Below, piece after piece: positions 8,762 to 19,491 of a DNA stretch of 64,000 nt. Each line of letters opens with the position of its first letter. Within the stretch, counting starts at the first letter, position 1. The translations under genes were made by a program, and so were the position numbers. Origin of the DNA: Synechococcus sp. CBW1108 (GTDB lineage Bacteria > Cyanobacteriota > Cyanobacteriia > PCC-6307 > Cyanobiaceae); the NCBI RefSeq assembly GCF_015840335.1, contig NZ_CP060395.1, forward strand, positions 62,001 to 126,000, given 5' to 3'. The notes below the pieces were generated by a model. That model was not told the origin of the DNA. It searched no databases and saw only the letters and a list, made by a program, of their open reading frames with translations.

Positions 8762-9643
8762 TTGATCAGCAACCAGGACACCCTGAGGGTGTCGGTCCTC
8801 AGTGAGGCCCTCCCCTACATCCAACGCTTTGCCGGCCGCCGGGTGGTGGTCAAGTACGGCGGCGCCGCCATGGTGCGCGAAGAGCTGCGCGACGCCGTCT
8901 ACCGCGATCTGGTGCTGCTGGCCTCGGTGGGCGTCCAGCCGGTGGTGGTCCATGGCGGCGGCCCGGAGATCAACGAGTGGCTCACCCGGCTCAACATCGA
9001 GCCGATCTTTCGCAATGGGTTGCGGGTCACCACCCCGGAAACCATGGACGTGGTGGAGATGGTGCTGGCGGGCCGGGTCAACAAGCACATCGTCAATGGC
9101 CTCAACCGGGTCGGCGGCAAGGCCGTGGGGCTGTGCGGCAGCGATGGTTCCCTAGTGCGGGCCCGCACCTACGCCGAAGGGATTAACGGCTTGGTGGGGG
9201 AGGTGGCAGCTGTCGACCCCTCCGTGCTCTTCCCCCTGCTCGATGCCGGCTACATCCCGGTGATCTCAAGTGTGGCGGCCGATGGCGAGGGCCAGGCCCA
9301 CAACATCAACGCGGATACGGTGGCCGGCGAACTGGCGGCGGCCCTCCAGGCCGAAAAGTTGATCTTGCTCACCGACACGGCCGGGATCCTGCGGGATCGC
9401 TCCGACCCGAGCTCCCTAATCCGCCAACTCAGCCTGTCCCAGGCCCGTGAGCTGATCCGAGCAGGGGTGGTAGAGGGCGGCATGACCCCCAAAACCGAGT
9501 GCTGCATCCGGGCCCTGGCCCAGGGAGTGGCGGCGGCCCACATCGTTGATGGGCGGGTGGCCCACGCCCTGCTGCTCGAGGTTTTCAGCGACGCGGGCAT
9601 CGGCACCATGGTGGTGGGCAGCCAACGCTCCAGCCATGGCTGA
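8762..9643 (+). CDS. argB: N-acetylglutamate kinase
   Basis: It phosphorylates N-acetyl-L-glutamate, the second and feedback-controlled step of arginine synthesis. In cyanobacteria the enzyme is activated by the PII protein. The 293-residue product has VVKYGGAAM (about 29-37), [13 protein letters not shown] (about 62-74), LCGSDGSL, the [15 protein letters not shown] active-site segment and [13 protein letters not shown] near the C-terminus. The start codon is TTG at 8762. A DUF3153 gene overlaps its stop by 8 bp. The PII protein encoded at 32.3-32.7 kb here is atypical, so it should not be assumed to be the partner. Confidence 0.96.
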   Translation: MISNQDTLRVSVLSEALPYIQRFAGRRVVVKYGGAAMVREELRDAVYRDLVLLASVGVQPVVVHGGGPEINEWLTRLNIEPIFRNGLRVTTPETMDVVEMVLAGRVNKHIVNGLNRVGGKAVGLCGSDGSLVRARTYAEGINGLVGEVAAVDPSVLFPLLDAGYIPVISSVAADGEGQAHNINADTVAGELAAALQAEKLILLTDTAGILRDRSDPSSLIRQLSLSQARELIRAGVVEGGMTPKTECCIRALAQGVAAAHIVDGRVAHALLLEVFSDAGIGTMVVGSQRSSHG

Positions 9644-10751
9644 CGCCCAGCTGGCTCTGGCCCGGGCCGCCCTGGAGCGGGGGGACTACGGCCGGGTAAT
9701 ACAGCTGCTTGAGCCCTTGGTGCCGGACCATTCCCCGGCCACCCTGCTGGGGGCGGAGATCCAGCTGGTGCTGGCCACCGCCTGGATGGGCCGGGGCGAC
9801 AACAGCCGCGCCATGGTGTGTTGCCGCCAGATCAAACGCTGCCGGGATGCCAGCGTGCGGGCCCAGGCCCAGGATTTGCTTAGCGTGCTGGAGGCGCCGG
9901 CCCTGGAGCGGCCCCGCGACTGGTCGATAACCCTGCCGGATCTGGGCTCGGCCGAGGCGATGGGAGGCCAGATGCAACAGCTGGCGCGGCAGCGGCGCTC
10001 CAGCAAGCCGCTGTCTCCCCCGCCGCCGCCGGTGGGGCCGACCCGGGCTCCCCTGGGCTTTGCCCTGCTGGCGATGCTGCTGTTGCTGCTCACCGTATTG
10101 CTGAGTGGCTGCATGGAGGTGCGCACCGAGCTGGAGTTCAAGGGGCCAGGGCGGCTGCAGATCTCCCACGCCTTGCTGAGCGGCCGCACCCAGCCGAACC
10201 CCTGGCAGCGCCAGTTCAGCCAGAGCCTGCGCAGCCAGGGCTTTCGCCCCACTCCGGCCTCCCGCACCCAAGCCCATGCCGGCGGGGATCTGCGGCTGGA
10301 GAGCCCGGTGCTCGCGGCCCCCCAGGCCCTGGCCCTGCTGGCGGCCAACCTGGAGCAAGCGGCCGAGCTGGGCGGCATCAGCCTGCCCACCCCAATGGTT
10401 GGGTTGAAAGAGCGCAACTGGCTGGTGGGGGTGCAGCAGACCCTTAAGCTGGCGGTTGATCTGCGCAATATCAGCCCCATACCGGGCTTCCGGGCCAGCC
10501 TTCAATTCGAACCGGTGGGGGCGCTGGCGGTGCGGCAGGCCAGCCCGGAGCCTGCCACCGCCGTGCCCGGCCGGGTGGCCCTGCTCTGGCCCCTACAGTT
10601 CGGAGCGCTCAACAGCCTGCACCTTTCCTGCTGGCGCTGGAGTGGGCTCGGCCTGGGCGGACTGCTGATCGCGGCGGGCCTCGCCCTGGTGCTGGCCCTG
10701 GTGCGCCTGCGCCGGGCCCTGGGTTTCGGCCTGCCCGAGCTACCCGCCTAG
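9636..10751 (+). CDS. DUF3153 family membrane protein
   Basis: The ATG at 9636 overlaps the argB stop and gives 371 residues. Residues 1-90 are an Ala/Leu-rich helical repeat-like domain ([20 protein letters not shown] reads like a TPR unit). A Pro-rich linker follows, then a membrane segment ([17 protein letters not shown]) followed directly by the DUF3153 domain, which starts [15 protein letters not shown] final membrane segment ([18 protein letters not shown]) and a basic tail end the protein. DUF3153 is a cyanobacterial and plastid family of unknown role. Its stop overlaps that of convergent priA. Confidence 0.82.
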   Translation: MADAQLALARAALERGDYGRVIQLLEPLVPDHSPATLLGAEIQLVLATAWMGRGDNSRAMVCCRQIKRCRDASVRAQAQDLLSVLEAPALERPRDWSITLPDLGSAEAMGGQMQQLARQRRSSKPLSPPPPPVGPTRAPLGFALLAMLLLLLTVLLSGCMEVRTELEFKGPGRLQISHALLSGRTQPNPWQRQFSQSLRSQGFRPTPASRTQAHAGGDLRLESPVLAAPQALALLAANLEQAAELGGISLPTPMVGLKERNWLVGVQQTLKLAVDLRNISPIPGFRASLQFEPVGALAVRQASPEPATAVPGRVALLWPLQFGALNSLHLSCWRWSGLGLGGLLIAAGLALVLALVRLRRALGFGLPELPA

Positions 10752-12985
10752 AGGCTGATGGGGTCGGGGTCAATCGCCAGTCCCACCCCGGCGGGCAAGC
10801 CCTGACGCAGGAGGGCCTCACTGGGCAGGGGCAGGGCCTGGCCGGCGGGGCCATGCAACAGCAGCTGCCAGCGACTCTTGCCCGCCACCCGTGCCACCGG
10901 GGCCGGGGCAGGGCCGATCAACAGCCAGCCGGCCTCCTCCAGGCCGGCACCGATCCTTTCTGCCAGGGCGGCCGCTGCGGTGGCCGTGGCGCTGGCCGTG
11001 GGCCCGCTCAGCCGCAGCAGGCAGGCCCGGCTGAAGGGCACCAGCCCAGCCTGGCGGCGCAGCTGAATCTCCTCGGCCAGAAACTGCTCGTAGCGCCCAT
11101 CCACCAGATGGCGGATCACCGGATGGTCGGGGCTGTAGGTCTGTACCAGCACCTCACCGGGCCGTTCGCCCCGGCCGGCCCGGCCCGCCAGCTGCAACAA
11201 GAGCTGCAAGCACTGCTCCGAGGAGCGCAGATCGGGTCGGTGCAGCAAACCGTCGGCCGCCAGCACCGCCGCCAGGGTGACCCGGGGCAGGTCCATGCCC
11301 TTGGCCAGCATCTGGGTGCCCACCAGCACATCCGCTTCCCCCTGGGCAAAACGATCCAGCAGGCGGCGATGGCCATCCCTGCCGCGGGTTGTGTCACGGT
11401 CGAAGCGCAGCAGCCGCAGCCCCTCCAGCTCGGCGGCCAACTGTTCCATCACCCTTTGGGTGCCGGCACCAAAGGGCTTGAAGGCGGTGGAGCCGCAGTG
11501 GCCGCAGCGATCGCCGAGCTCGGCGCGGTGGTCACACCAATGGCAGCGCAGCCACTCCTGGCCGGCCTTGGAGCGGTGCACGGTGAGGGCCACATCGCAG
11601 TGGGGGCAGAGCACCGCCTCGCCGCAACTGCGGCAGCTCAGGAAGGCCCGGTAGCCCCGGCGGGGCACCAGCACCACCGCCTGTTCGCCCTTCTCCTGCA
11701 GCTGCTCGAGTCGACCCATCAGGGCCCTACTGATCAGGCGGCGGTGGCCATCTGCCAGCTCATGGCGCATGTCAATCACCCGCACCGCTGGCAGGGGCCG
11801 CGAGCCGATCCGCTCCGGCAAACGCAGCAGCTCGATGGCAGGATTGGATCCCTGGCAGCCCAACCAGCTCTCCAGAGAGGGGGTGGCACTGCCAAGCACC
11901 AGCCGTGCCCCACTTTCCCTGGCCCGCAGGCGGGCCACATCCCTGGCGTGGTAGCAGGGCATGGGGCTGTCCTGCTTGTAGGAGCTGTCGTGCTCCTCAT
12001 CCAGCACGATCAGGCCCAGCTGCGCCAAGGGCAGAAAAATGGCCGAGCGAGTGCCCACGACCAGCACCGGTTCAGGGCCAAGGCAGCGCCGCCAGGTGGC
12101 CACCCTGGTCGCATCGGACAAGCCGCTATGAAACTCAACAACCCGGCTGCCGAAGCGCTCGCGGGCCCGATCGAGGAGCTGGGGAATCAGGCCGATCTCT
12201 GGCGTGAGCAGTAGGCAACCCTGACCCGCCGCGAGCGCGTAGGCCGCGGCCTGGAGATAGACCTCGGTTTTGCCGGCACCGGTGACGCCCCAGAGCAGGA
12301 ATTCCCGACCGGGCGGCGCGCCCAGGACTGCCCGCACCGCAGCGGCCTGGGCCTGGGTGAGGACCGCCCCAGGGCCGACCCCACCCGGGGGCGGCGAGGG
12401 GAGGAGGTGGGGCTGGCCCTGGGATCGATGAACCAGACCCCGCTCTTCCAATCCCTTCAGCACGGCACGGCTGAAGCCACCGCCAGCGCAGAGCTCCCGC
12501 AGGGGCACGGGCCCGGGCTGGAGCTCCAGATGGGCCAATAAATCGAGTTGGCGGGGGGTGAGGCGCTGCTCTGGCCGCGGCGCGGCGGAGCGTTGCACCA
12601 ACCAGATCGGCCTGGGCCCGCCGCTGGGGCCCTGACGGCGCTGGCCCAACCAGCCTGGGGGGAGGGCACTTTTAAGAGTTTTGAAGATGCTGGTGTGGCA
12701 GGCAGCCGCCACGGCCGCGATCAGGTTTTGCCACTGGCCATCTACGGCGGCCCGTTGCCACACCGCCAGGATCGGCTGCATGGTCTTACCGCTGAGACTG
12801 GCCGGCAGCTTTTGCATAGCTCCCACCACCAGGCCGGTATGGGGACGGCCCTGCAGCCGAACCCGCACCAGATCGCCGATCCCAGCTGGCTCCTGCTCCG
12901 CATTGGCATAGGTAAAAATCTGGCCTTCCCGGCCGGCCTCCAGCCAGATCTGGAGCCAGGGCCCCGATGTGCTTGCAAAGGTCAC
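10748..12985 (-). CDS. priA: Primosomal replication restart helicase PriA
   Basis: PriA is a 3'-5' superfamily-2 helicase that recognises stalled forks and reloads DnaB. The 745-residue product has a Walker A motif WGVTGAGKTEVYLQA (about residues 233-247) and the DEEH box LIVLDEEHDSSYKQ (about 325). It has the paired-Cys zinc-binding insert (CRSCGEAVLCPHCDVAL ... CHWCDHRAELGDRCGHCG, about 452-495), and helicase motifs V and VI (VGTQMLAKGMDLPRVTL, QLAGRAGRGERPGEV). The N-terminal 3'-DNA-binding domain is present. All catalytic motifs look intact. Confidence 0.95.
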   Translation of the reverse strand: MTFASTSGPWLQIWLEAGREGQIFTYANAEQEPAGIGDLVRVRLQGRPHTGLVVGAMQKLPASLSGKTMQPILAVWQRAAVDGQWQNLIAAVAAACHTSIFKTLKSALPPGWLGQRRQGPSGGPRPIWLVQRSAAPRPEQRLTPRQLDLLAHLELQPGPVPLRELCAGGGFSRAVLKGLEERGLVHRSQGQPHLLPSPPPGGVGPGAVLTQAQAAAVRAVLGAPPGREFLLWGVTGAGKTEVYLQAAAYALAAGQGCLLLTPEIGLIPQLLDRARERFGSRVVEFHSGLSDATRVATWRRCLGPEPVLVVGTRSAIFLPLAQLGLIVLDEEHDSSYKQDSPMPCYHARDVARLRARESGARLVLGSATPSLESWLGCQGSNPAIELLRLPERIGSRPLPAVRVIDMRHELADGHRRLISRALMGRLEQLQEKGEQAVVLVPRRGYRAFLSCRSCGEAVLCPHCDVALTVHRSKAGQEWLRCHWCDHRAELGDRCGHCGSTAFKPFGAGTQRVMEQLAAELEGLRLLRFDRDTTRGRDGHRRLLDRFAQGEADVLVGTQMLAKGMDLPRVTLAAVLAADGLLHRPDLRSSEQCLQLLLQLAGRAGRGERPGEVLVQTYSPDHPVIRHLVDGRYEQFLAEEIQLRRQAGLVPFSRACLLRLSGPTASATATAAAALAERIGAGLEEAGWLLIGPAPAPVARVAGKSRWQLLLHGPAGQALPLPSEALLRQGLPAGVGLAIDPDPISL

Positions 12986-13325
12986 GGCCCATTCTTAGGA
13001 TGTGGGGGTTGGGCAGTCCAAGGGCTGCCGTCGGAACTGAGCAGAGTTCCTTCCAGCGGGAAGACCTGAAGAGAGACCCTCGGGAGCCAGCCTCCCACCA
13101 TTCGGGCTCCCGGTCTGCGACCACCCCTGACAGCACTGCCCAGGCTTCGGCCGCCGACCCTTTGCAATTTGCCGGGTCGTTCCCAGCCCTGAAGTTACCG
13201 GTCGTTCCCACTTGTGCCTCCCGCCTGAATCAGGTTCCTGTTTCGGGCTGGTTATCAGCTGATGCTGAGACGCACCGGTCCCCCTTTCGGCTTTGTGCCG
13301 CTCTCTACTCCAGTTCCCGTTTCCC
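12986..13325. other. Intergenic region between divergent priA and rpoD
   Basis: About 340 bp without a supported gene, which should hold the promoters of priA and of the primary sigma factor. No clear -10/-35 pair, riboswitch or tRNA was recognised. It is less GC-rich near 13230-13325, just upstream of rpoD. Open frames here have no recognisable protein features. Confidence 0.6.
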
Positions 13326-14686
<1,361 letters not shown>

Positions 14687-14687
<1 letters not shown>

Positions 14688-15079
14688 TGCGGCTGGATGA
14701 CCTGCGCGGATTGCGCAGCGCCCCAACCCTGGCGGTCGCCGACAGCAAGGCCTTGATGGTCGAGCTGCTTAAAGGCATGGAGGCCTGTGAATGGTTCACA
14801 GCTGGGGTGATGGCCGATTCGGCCCTGGCGGCCCTCCAGTGCCTGCGCCAGCTGGAGCGAGCGCTGGGCTGGCCCCCCCTGGCCCCAGACCCCGCCGTCG
14901 AGGCGCCCGAGAAGATTGCCGGCGCGGTGTTTCTCAAGGCCAACCAGCACACGGGCCGCTTTCTGGTGCGTCCGGAAACAGGCCTGGGCGAGGGATTGCT
15001 GATCACCGGCCACAACCCTGGCGATCCCGCCGCCGAGGACACCTGGGGGCCCTTGCCCCTTGATTTCTTCGGCCCCTAG
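14687..15079 (+). CDS. DUF1824 family protein
   Basis: A 130-residue protein starting at GTG 14687, which shares one base with the rpoD stop, so translation is probably coupled. It contains [23 protein letters not shown] and a C-terminal [23 protein letters not shown], features of the cyanobacterial DUF1824 family. No catalytic motif or membrane segment is visible and its function is unknown. Its position between rpoD and hemC suggests cotranscription. Confidence 0.8.
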
Positions 15080-15104
15080 TGTGACCTGCTGTGATCTGGC
15101 ACCG

Positions 15105-16055
15105 ATGGCCAAACCCCTGCGCATCGCCTCCCGCCGCAGCCAGCTGGCCATGGTGCAAACCCACTGGGTGCGCGATGAACTGGCCAAGGCCCACGCCGGC
15201 CTGGAGATCACGATCGAGGCCATGGCCACCAAGGGCGACAAGATCCTCGATGTGGCCCTGGCCAAAATCGGCGACAAAGGTCTTTTCACCAAGGAGCTCG
15301 AGGCACAGATGCTGGTCGACCAGGCCGACATCGCCGTCCACAGCCTCAAGGACCTACCCACGAACCTGCCTGAGGGGTTGATGCTGGGCTGCATCACCGA
15401 GCGGGAAGATCCGGCCGACGCCCTGGTGGTGCATGCGAAGCACCGGGACCGCAACCTTGCCAGCCTGCCTGAGGGTTCGGTGGTGGGCACCAGCTCCCTG
15501 CGCCGCCTGGCCCAGTTGCGCCATCACTACCCCCAGCTGCTGTTCAAGGACGTGCGCGGCAACGTGATCACCCGCCTGGAGAAGCTGGATGCCGGCAACT
15601 ATGACTCTCTGATCCTTGCTGCCGCGGGCCTGGGCCGCCTGGGCCTGGCGGATCGCATCCACGAACTGCTCGATCCCTCCATCTGCCTGCACGCCGTGGG
15701 CCAGGGGGCCCTCGGCATCGAGTGCCGGGAGGGCGACCAAGCGGTGCTCGCTCAGATTCGGGCGCTGGAGCACCTCCCCACCGCCCGACGCTGCCTGGCG
15801 GAGCGGGCCTTTCTGCGGGAACTGGAGGGTGGCTGCCAGGTGCCCATCGGCGTCAACAGCCGCATTGAGGGCGATGAGCTGGTGCTGACGGGCATGGTGG
15901 CCAGCCTCGATGGCGAGCGGCTGATCCGCGATCAGGCCCGGGGGGCCCAGACGGATCCCGAGGCGATCGGCATGGCCCTGGCGCACACCTTGAAGGCCCA
16001 GGGGGCCGGAGAGATCCTGGAGGAGATCTTTGCAACGGTCCGGCCTGAAGCCTGA
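15105..16055 (+). CDS. hemC: Hydroxymethylbilane synthase (porphobilinogen deaminase)
   Basis: It polymerises four porphobilinogen units into hydroxymethylbilane, feeding chlorophyll, haem and cobalamin synthesis. The ATG at 15105 gives [20 protein letters not shown], the standard start (316 residues). Conserved features are [46 protein letters not shown] and, around residue 245, [10 protein letters not shown]. The Cys there carries the dipyrromethane cofactor. It overlaps the start of the downstream ClC gene by about 26 bp. Confidence 0.96.
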   Translation: MAKPLRIASRRSQLAMVQTHWVRDELAKAHAGLEITIEAMATKGDKILDVALAKIGDKGLFTKELEAQMLVDQADIAVHSLKDLPTNLPEGLMLGCITEREDPADALVVHAKHRDRNLASLPEGSVVGTSSLRRLAQLRHHYPQLLFKDVRGNVITRLEKLDAGNYDSLILAAAGLGRLGLADRIHELLDPSICLHAVGQGALGIECREGDQAVLAQIRALEHLPTARRCLAERAFLRELEGGCQVPIGVNSRIEGDELVLTGMVASLDGERLIRDQARGAQTDPEAIGMALAHTLKAQGAGEILEEIFATVRPEA

Positions 16056-18042
16056 AGCCGGCGAGCCCTCAGCTCGCCCTTACCAGTGGAACCTGCTGGC
16101 CTGGGCCGCCTTGGTCGGCATTCTGACGGGCCTGGCCGTGGTGGGCTTCCATGAATTGCTGGGCTTCATCAACAACGGCCTGTTCGGACCATTCGTAGAT
16201 GGGTTGCTCTCCTTTGGTCGGGCCCAACCGCCCCAGCCGCCGCTTGAGCTCCCCCCCCTACCGCCGGATACGGGCACGCCCCTAAAGGCCCTGCTGCAGG
16301 TTGGCCTGGGCGGCCTGGGTTTTCTGCCGCCACCCCCCGCCGCTCCCCAGCCGGCAGTGCTGCCCGTCTCCTTACTGCCCGACTGGATCCGCCTGTGGCC
16401 AGTGGTGGTGGTGCCGACCCTGGGGGGCCTGGCCGTGGGTCTGCTGCGCCGCTACGGCGGCGAGCTGGGGCCTGGATTGCCGAGCCTGATGGCCATGGCC
16501 GATGGCGCCCTGCCAGCCCAGCCCCGACTCCCCCTGCTGCGCCTGCTGGGCGCCTCCGTGAGCCTGGGCAGTGGCGCCTCCCTCGGCCCGGAGGGACCGA
16601 GCGTGGAAAGTGGCGGCAACCTGGGGCTCTGGGTGGCCCTGCGCGGCGGTTTGTCGCCCCAGAGTCAGAAGGCTCTGGTGGCAGCGGGGGTGGCCGCAGG
16701 GCTGGCAGCTGGCTTCAAGGCCCCCATTGCCGGTGTTTTCTTTGCCTTTGAGGGCAGCTTCAGCGCCATCCAGGGGCGGCCCAGCCTGAGGGCTGTGCTG
16801 GTGGCAGCCGTGGCCTCATCGCTTGTCACCCAATTGCTGCTGGGCGACACGCCGATCCTGAGGCTGCCTGCCTACGAGGTGCGTTCCCCCCTGGAGCTGC
16901 CCCTCTACCTGGGGCTCGGCCTGGTCGCCAGCCTGATGTCCTGGGCCCTGGTGAGCCTGTTGGCCGCAGGCCGCAGCGAAAGGCTGCAAACCTGGCTGGC
17001 CAAGCTGCCACCCGGGGTGCCCACCGCCGTGGGCGGGGCATGCGTGGGCCTAATCGCCCTTGGCTTTCCCCAGGTACTGGGGGTGGGCTACGACACCGTT
17101 GAGGCCCTGCTGGGCAGCAACGGCGGCGTACCGCTGCTCACCTTGCTGGTGCTGCTGGGAGTGAAGCTACTGGCAACGGGCATCAGCAATGCCACCGGAT
17201 TTGTGGGGGGCGGATTTGCCCCTGCCCTGGTGCTCGGCGCCGTGCTGGGCAACTGCTACGGCCAGCTGCTCGGCGAAAGCGGCCTGCACCTGCCCGTAGC
17301 CGAACCTCCCGCCTACGCCATGGTGGGCATGGCCGCGGTGCTGGCCGGCAGTGCCCGGGCGCCGCTTACGGCCCTGCTGCTGCTGTTTGAACTCACCCGC
17401 GATATCCGCATCGTGTTGCCGCTGATGGCCGCCGCCGGGCTCAGTGCCGCCCTGGTGGAACGCTGGCAGGGGCTGGCCGATCCGGGCCTGCTCGGCCCCG
17501 ACCCGATTGAGGAGCAACGTCGCCGCCAACTGGCAGCGTTGCCGGTGGCTGAGGCCTTCGAGCCAGAGGCACCCCTGGTGCTGCCGGCAGAACTGGCGGC
17601 CAGTCAAGCCCTGCGCCAGCTGGTCGACGCCCATGGCCACTGCCTGGTGGTGGCAGAGGGATCCTGGGTGGTGGGGCTGGTAACCCTGGCTGATCTGCAG
17701 CGGGCCCTCAACGCCGAGCCCAGGCCCACCCAGACCGGTACCGAAACAACCCCCAAGGTGCCAACGATGCTCAAGCTGATCGACTGCCGGCGCGGAGATC
17801 TGGTGTGGTTGCCGCTGGACGCCCAGCTGGCCGAACTGGAAGACCAGCTCACCCCCAATGGCCTGCGCCAGGTACCAGTTTTCGATGTGCAGGACGCCAG
17901 AACGGCTGCCCTGCCCCATGGATTACCCAATCCCGGGCTGCCTGTGGCTGCACTGCGGGGTCTGGCGAGCCGCGATGGCATGGCAAGGGCCCTGGCCCGG
18001 AGCTCCAGCCTGGTCAGGAATTCAGCTGAAGCTGACGGGTAA
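16030..18042 (+). CDS. ClC-family anion channel/antiporter with C-terminal CBS pair
   Basis: A 670-residue membrane protein. The ClC signatures are GPGLP (about 150-155, the GSGIP selectivity motif position), [14 protein letters not shown] (about 180-193, retaining the gating Glu) and [11 protein letters not shown] (about 396-406). The C-terminal 160 residues hold two CBS-like segments ([30 protein letters not shown] and a second at [15 protein letters not shown]). Two catalytic positions differ from E. coli ClC: the selectivity Ser is Pro, and the internal proton Glu203 position (AFEG) is Gly. The start is uncertain. TTG 16030 gives the longest form and overlaps hemC. Confidence 0.88.
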   Translation: MQRSGLKPEAGEPSARPYQWNLLAWAALVGILTGLAVVGFHELLGFINNGLFGPFVDGLLSFGRAQPPQPPLELPPLPPDTGTPLKALLQVGLGGLGFLPPPPAAPQPAVLPVSLLPDWIRLWPVVVVPTLGGLAVGLLRRYGGELGPGLPSLMAMADGALPAQPRLPLLRLLGASVSLGSGASLGPEGPSVESGGNLGLWVALRGGLSPQSQKALVAAGVAAGLAAGFKAPIAGVFFAFEGSFSAIQGRPSLRAVLVAAVASSLVTQLLLGDTPILRLPAYEVRSPLELPLYLGLGLVASLMSWALVSLLAAGRSERLQTWLAKLPPGVPTAVGGACVGLIALGFPQVLGVGYDTVEALLGSNGGVPLLTLLVLLGVKLLATGISNATGFVGGGFAPALVLGAVLGNCYGQLLGESGLHLPVAEPPAYAMVGMAAVLAGSARAPLTALLLLFELTRDIRIVLPLMAAAGLSAALVERWQGLADPGLLGPDPIEEQRRRQLAALPVAEAFEPEAPLVLPAELAASQALRQLVDAHGHCLVVAEGSWVVGLVTLADLQRALNAEPRPTQTGTETTPKVPTMLKLIDCRRGDLVWLPLDAQLAELEDQLTPNGLRQVPVFDVQDARTAALPHGLPNPGLPVAALRGLASRDGMARALARSSSLVRNSAEADG

Positions 18043-18187
18043 GCTCATGGGCCGCGGGATCAACGGCGCAGAGCCGCTCGAGGATGCGCTCCAGATCGAG
18101 ACTCGACAACTCCCCATCGCTGGCCCATTTCAGCGTTGTGCTGACCTGGGGTTCGGCGGGCTGGTGGGGTTGGGAAGCCGGAGTCAT
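18014..18187 (-). CDS. Small soluble protein, unknown function
   Basis: Starting at the ATG at 18187 it encodes 57 residues with a Pro/Gln-rich start and a helical second half ([25 protein letters not shown]). It overlaps the 3' end of the ClC gene by 29 bp tail to tail. A longer form from 18217 is possible. No family is recognised. It is supported by its acidic helical pattern and its position in an otherwise empty 270-bp gap. Confidence 0.45.
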   Translation of the reverse strand: MTPASQPHQPAEPQVSTTLKWASDGELSSLDLERILERLCAVDPAAHELTRQLQLNS

Positions 18188-18314
18188 GGATGGACGAATC
18201 GAGGTCCAAGACCTCATTGGGGCCTAAAAGATACCGCCAGAAGAGCCGGGGGGGGGGGCGATAAGAACCGATCTCCAGAATGTTTTCCAACCAGGCAAAC
18301 CGTTGCCGCCTGCA

Positions 18315-18860
18315 TTAGCGCTGGACGATCACCGGGGTGCCAACCTCCACCAGATCAAACAGCTTGCGCACGTGCTCGTGCAGCATCCGCACGCAGCCGT
18401 TGGTGACAGGAGACCTGGAGCTCACGGTCCACGACCAGGCCGCCGGCGTGCCATGGATCCCGTATTGGTTGGGTCCGCTCTGCTGAAAGCCCAGCCAGCG
18501 ATCCCCGAGGGGGCTATTGGGCCCCACGGTGGAATTGATCTTGCCGCTTTTGGTGCTCTGGTACTTGGGGTTAATCACCTTGTTCTGCACGACAAAGCGA
18601 CCCAGGGGAGTGGGGGTGCCGGGGCTGCCGATGGCAACAGGCCAGCTGCTGATCAGCTTGCCGTTATCCCGCAGGCTGATGGTGCGCCGGCCCAGCTGCA
18701 GCACAATTTCCCGGCTGCTGGGTTGGGGTGCTGGCTGGGGTGCTGGCTGGCTAGTTGGCTGGCTGGCTGGCCCCGGCGCTGCCCAGAGCGGGGCGGTCGC
18801 CAGGGGGAGTGGGGCCAGCGGAAGTGCCACCAGAGAGATCAGCATTCCAGCCCGGTTCAT
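18315..18860 (-). CDS. Secreted L,D-transpeptidase (YkuD domain)
   Basis: These enzymes make 3-3 peptidoglycan cross-links or attach proteins to the wall. The ATG at 18860 gives 181 residues with a signal peptide (MNRAGMLISLVALPLAPLPL ending near ALWAA) and a Ser/Gln/Pro repeat linker (QPTSQPAPQPAPQP). The YkuD domain follows, with the catalytic block YGIHGT ... VTNGCVRMLHEHV, whose His and Cys are present (the usual SHGC reads TNGC). It starts 16 bp after ppa and is probably cotranscribed with it. Expected location: periplasm. Confidence 0.88.
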   Translation of the reverse strand: MNRAGMLISLVALPLAPLPLATAPLWAAPGPASQPTSQPAPQPAPQPSSREIVLQLGRRTISLRDNGKLISSWPVAIGSPGTPTPLGRFVVQNKVINPKYQSTKSGKINSTVGPNSPLGDRWLGFQQSGPNQYGIHGTPAAWSWTVSSRSPVTNGCVRMLHEHVRKLFDLVEVGTPVIVQR

Positions 18861-18876
18861 GGCGTGGGGCCCGAGG

Positions 18877-19464
18877 TCAATTGACCAATTTGGCATCAAT
18901 GGTTTCGAGATAGCGCTGCTCACACTCCTGAATGATCCGCACCGCCTCGACAGGCTCCAGGAAACCATTGACCTTGCAGGTGCCGGGCTTCTTGAGATCT
19001 TTGTAGTGCTCCCAGTAGTAGGTGGTTTCCTTGAGCCACTGCTCGCCGAGCTGGGTGTAGCTGGTGATGTGGTCCATGCGCTTGTCGTCGGCGAGCACGG
19101 CAATCACCTTGTCGTCCACCTCGCCACCGTCATCGAAGGTCATGATGCCGATGATGCGGGCCTCCACCAGGGAACCGGGCACCAGGGGCTCGGTGACATT
19201 GACAATCTCGATATCGAGGGGATCGCCATCCTCATCCCAGGTGCGGGGGATGCAGCCGTAGGCGAAGGGATAGGCCAGGGAGGAATAACCAACCCGGTCG
19301 AGCTTGAGGTGGCCGGTCTCGGTGATCAACTCGTATTTATTGATCGTCATCGAGTTGAGCTCCACGATCGCGTTGAGCCGCAGCTCGGCCTGATCGGCAA
19401 AGGCCGGCAGCACGTGCAGCAGGTTGAGCATCGTGCGGCTTGGAGCGTGGTCGATGTTCGCCAT
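18877..19464 (-). CDS. ppa: Inorganic pyrophosphatase (family I)
   Basis: It hydrolyses pyrophosphate and drives biosynthetic reactions forward. The 195-residue protein shows KYELITETGHLKLDRV, YPFAYGCIPRTWDEDGDPLDIEIV with the metal-binding Asp cluster (about residues 65-87), DDKVIAVLADD and the C-terminal EHYKDLKKPGTCKVNGF. It is slightly longer at its N-terminus than E. coli Ppa. The ATG start lies 27 bp from the stop of the upstream M32 carboxypeptidase. Confidence 0.95.
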   Translation of the reverse strand: MANIDHAPSRTMLNLLHVLPAFADQAELRLNAIVELNSMTINKYELITETGHLKLDRVGYSSLAYPFAYGCIPRTWDEDGDPLDIEIVNVTEPLVPGSLVEARIIGIMTFDDGGEVDDKVIAVLADDKRMDHITSYTQLGEQWLKETTYYWEHYKDLKKPGTCKVNGFLEPVEAVRIIQECEQRYLETIDAKLVN

Positions 19465-19491
19465 GGAGGAGGGAGATCTGCGGCGCGCATC

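Noticed and set aside
10853-12214. 453-residue plus-strand frame opposite priA
   Set aside because: It is a high-GC shadow of priA rich in Gln, Ala and Gly, with no domain. All PriA motifs are intact on the other strand.
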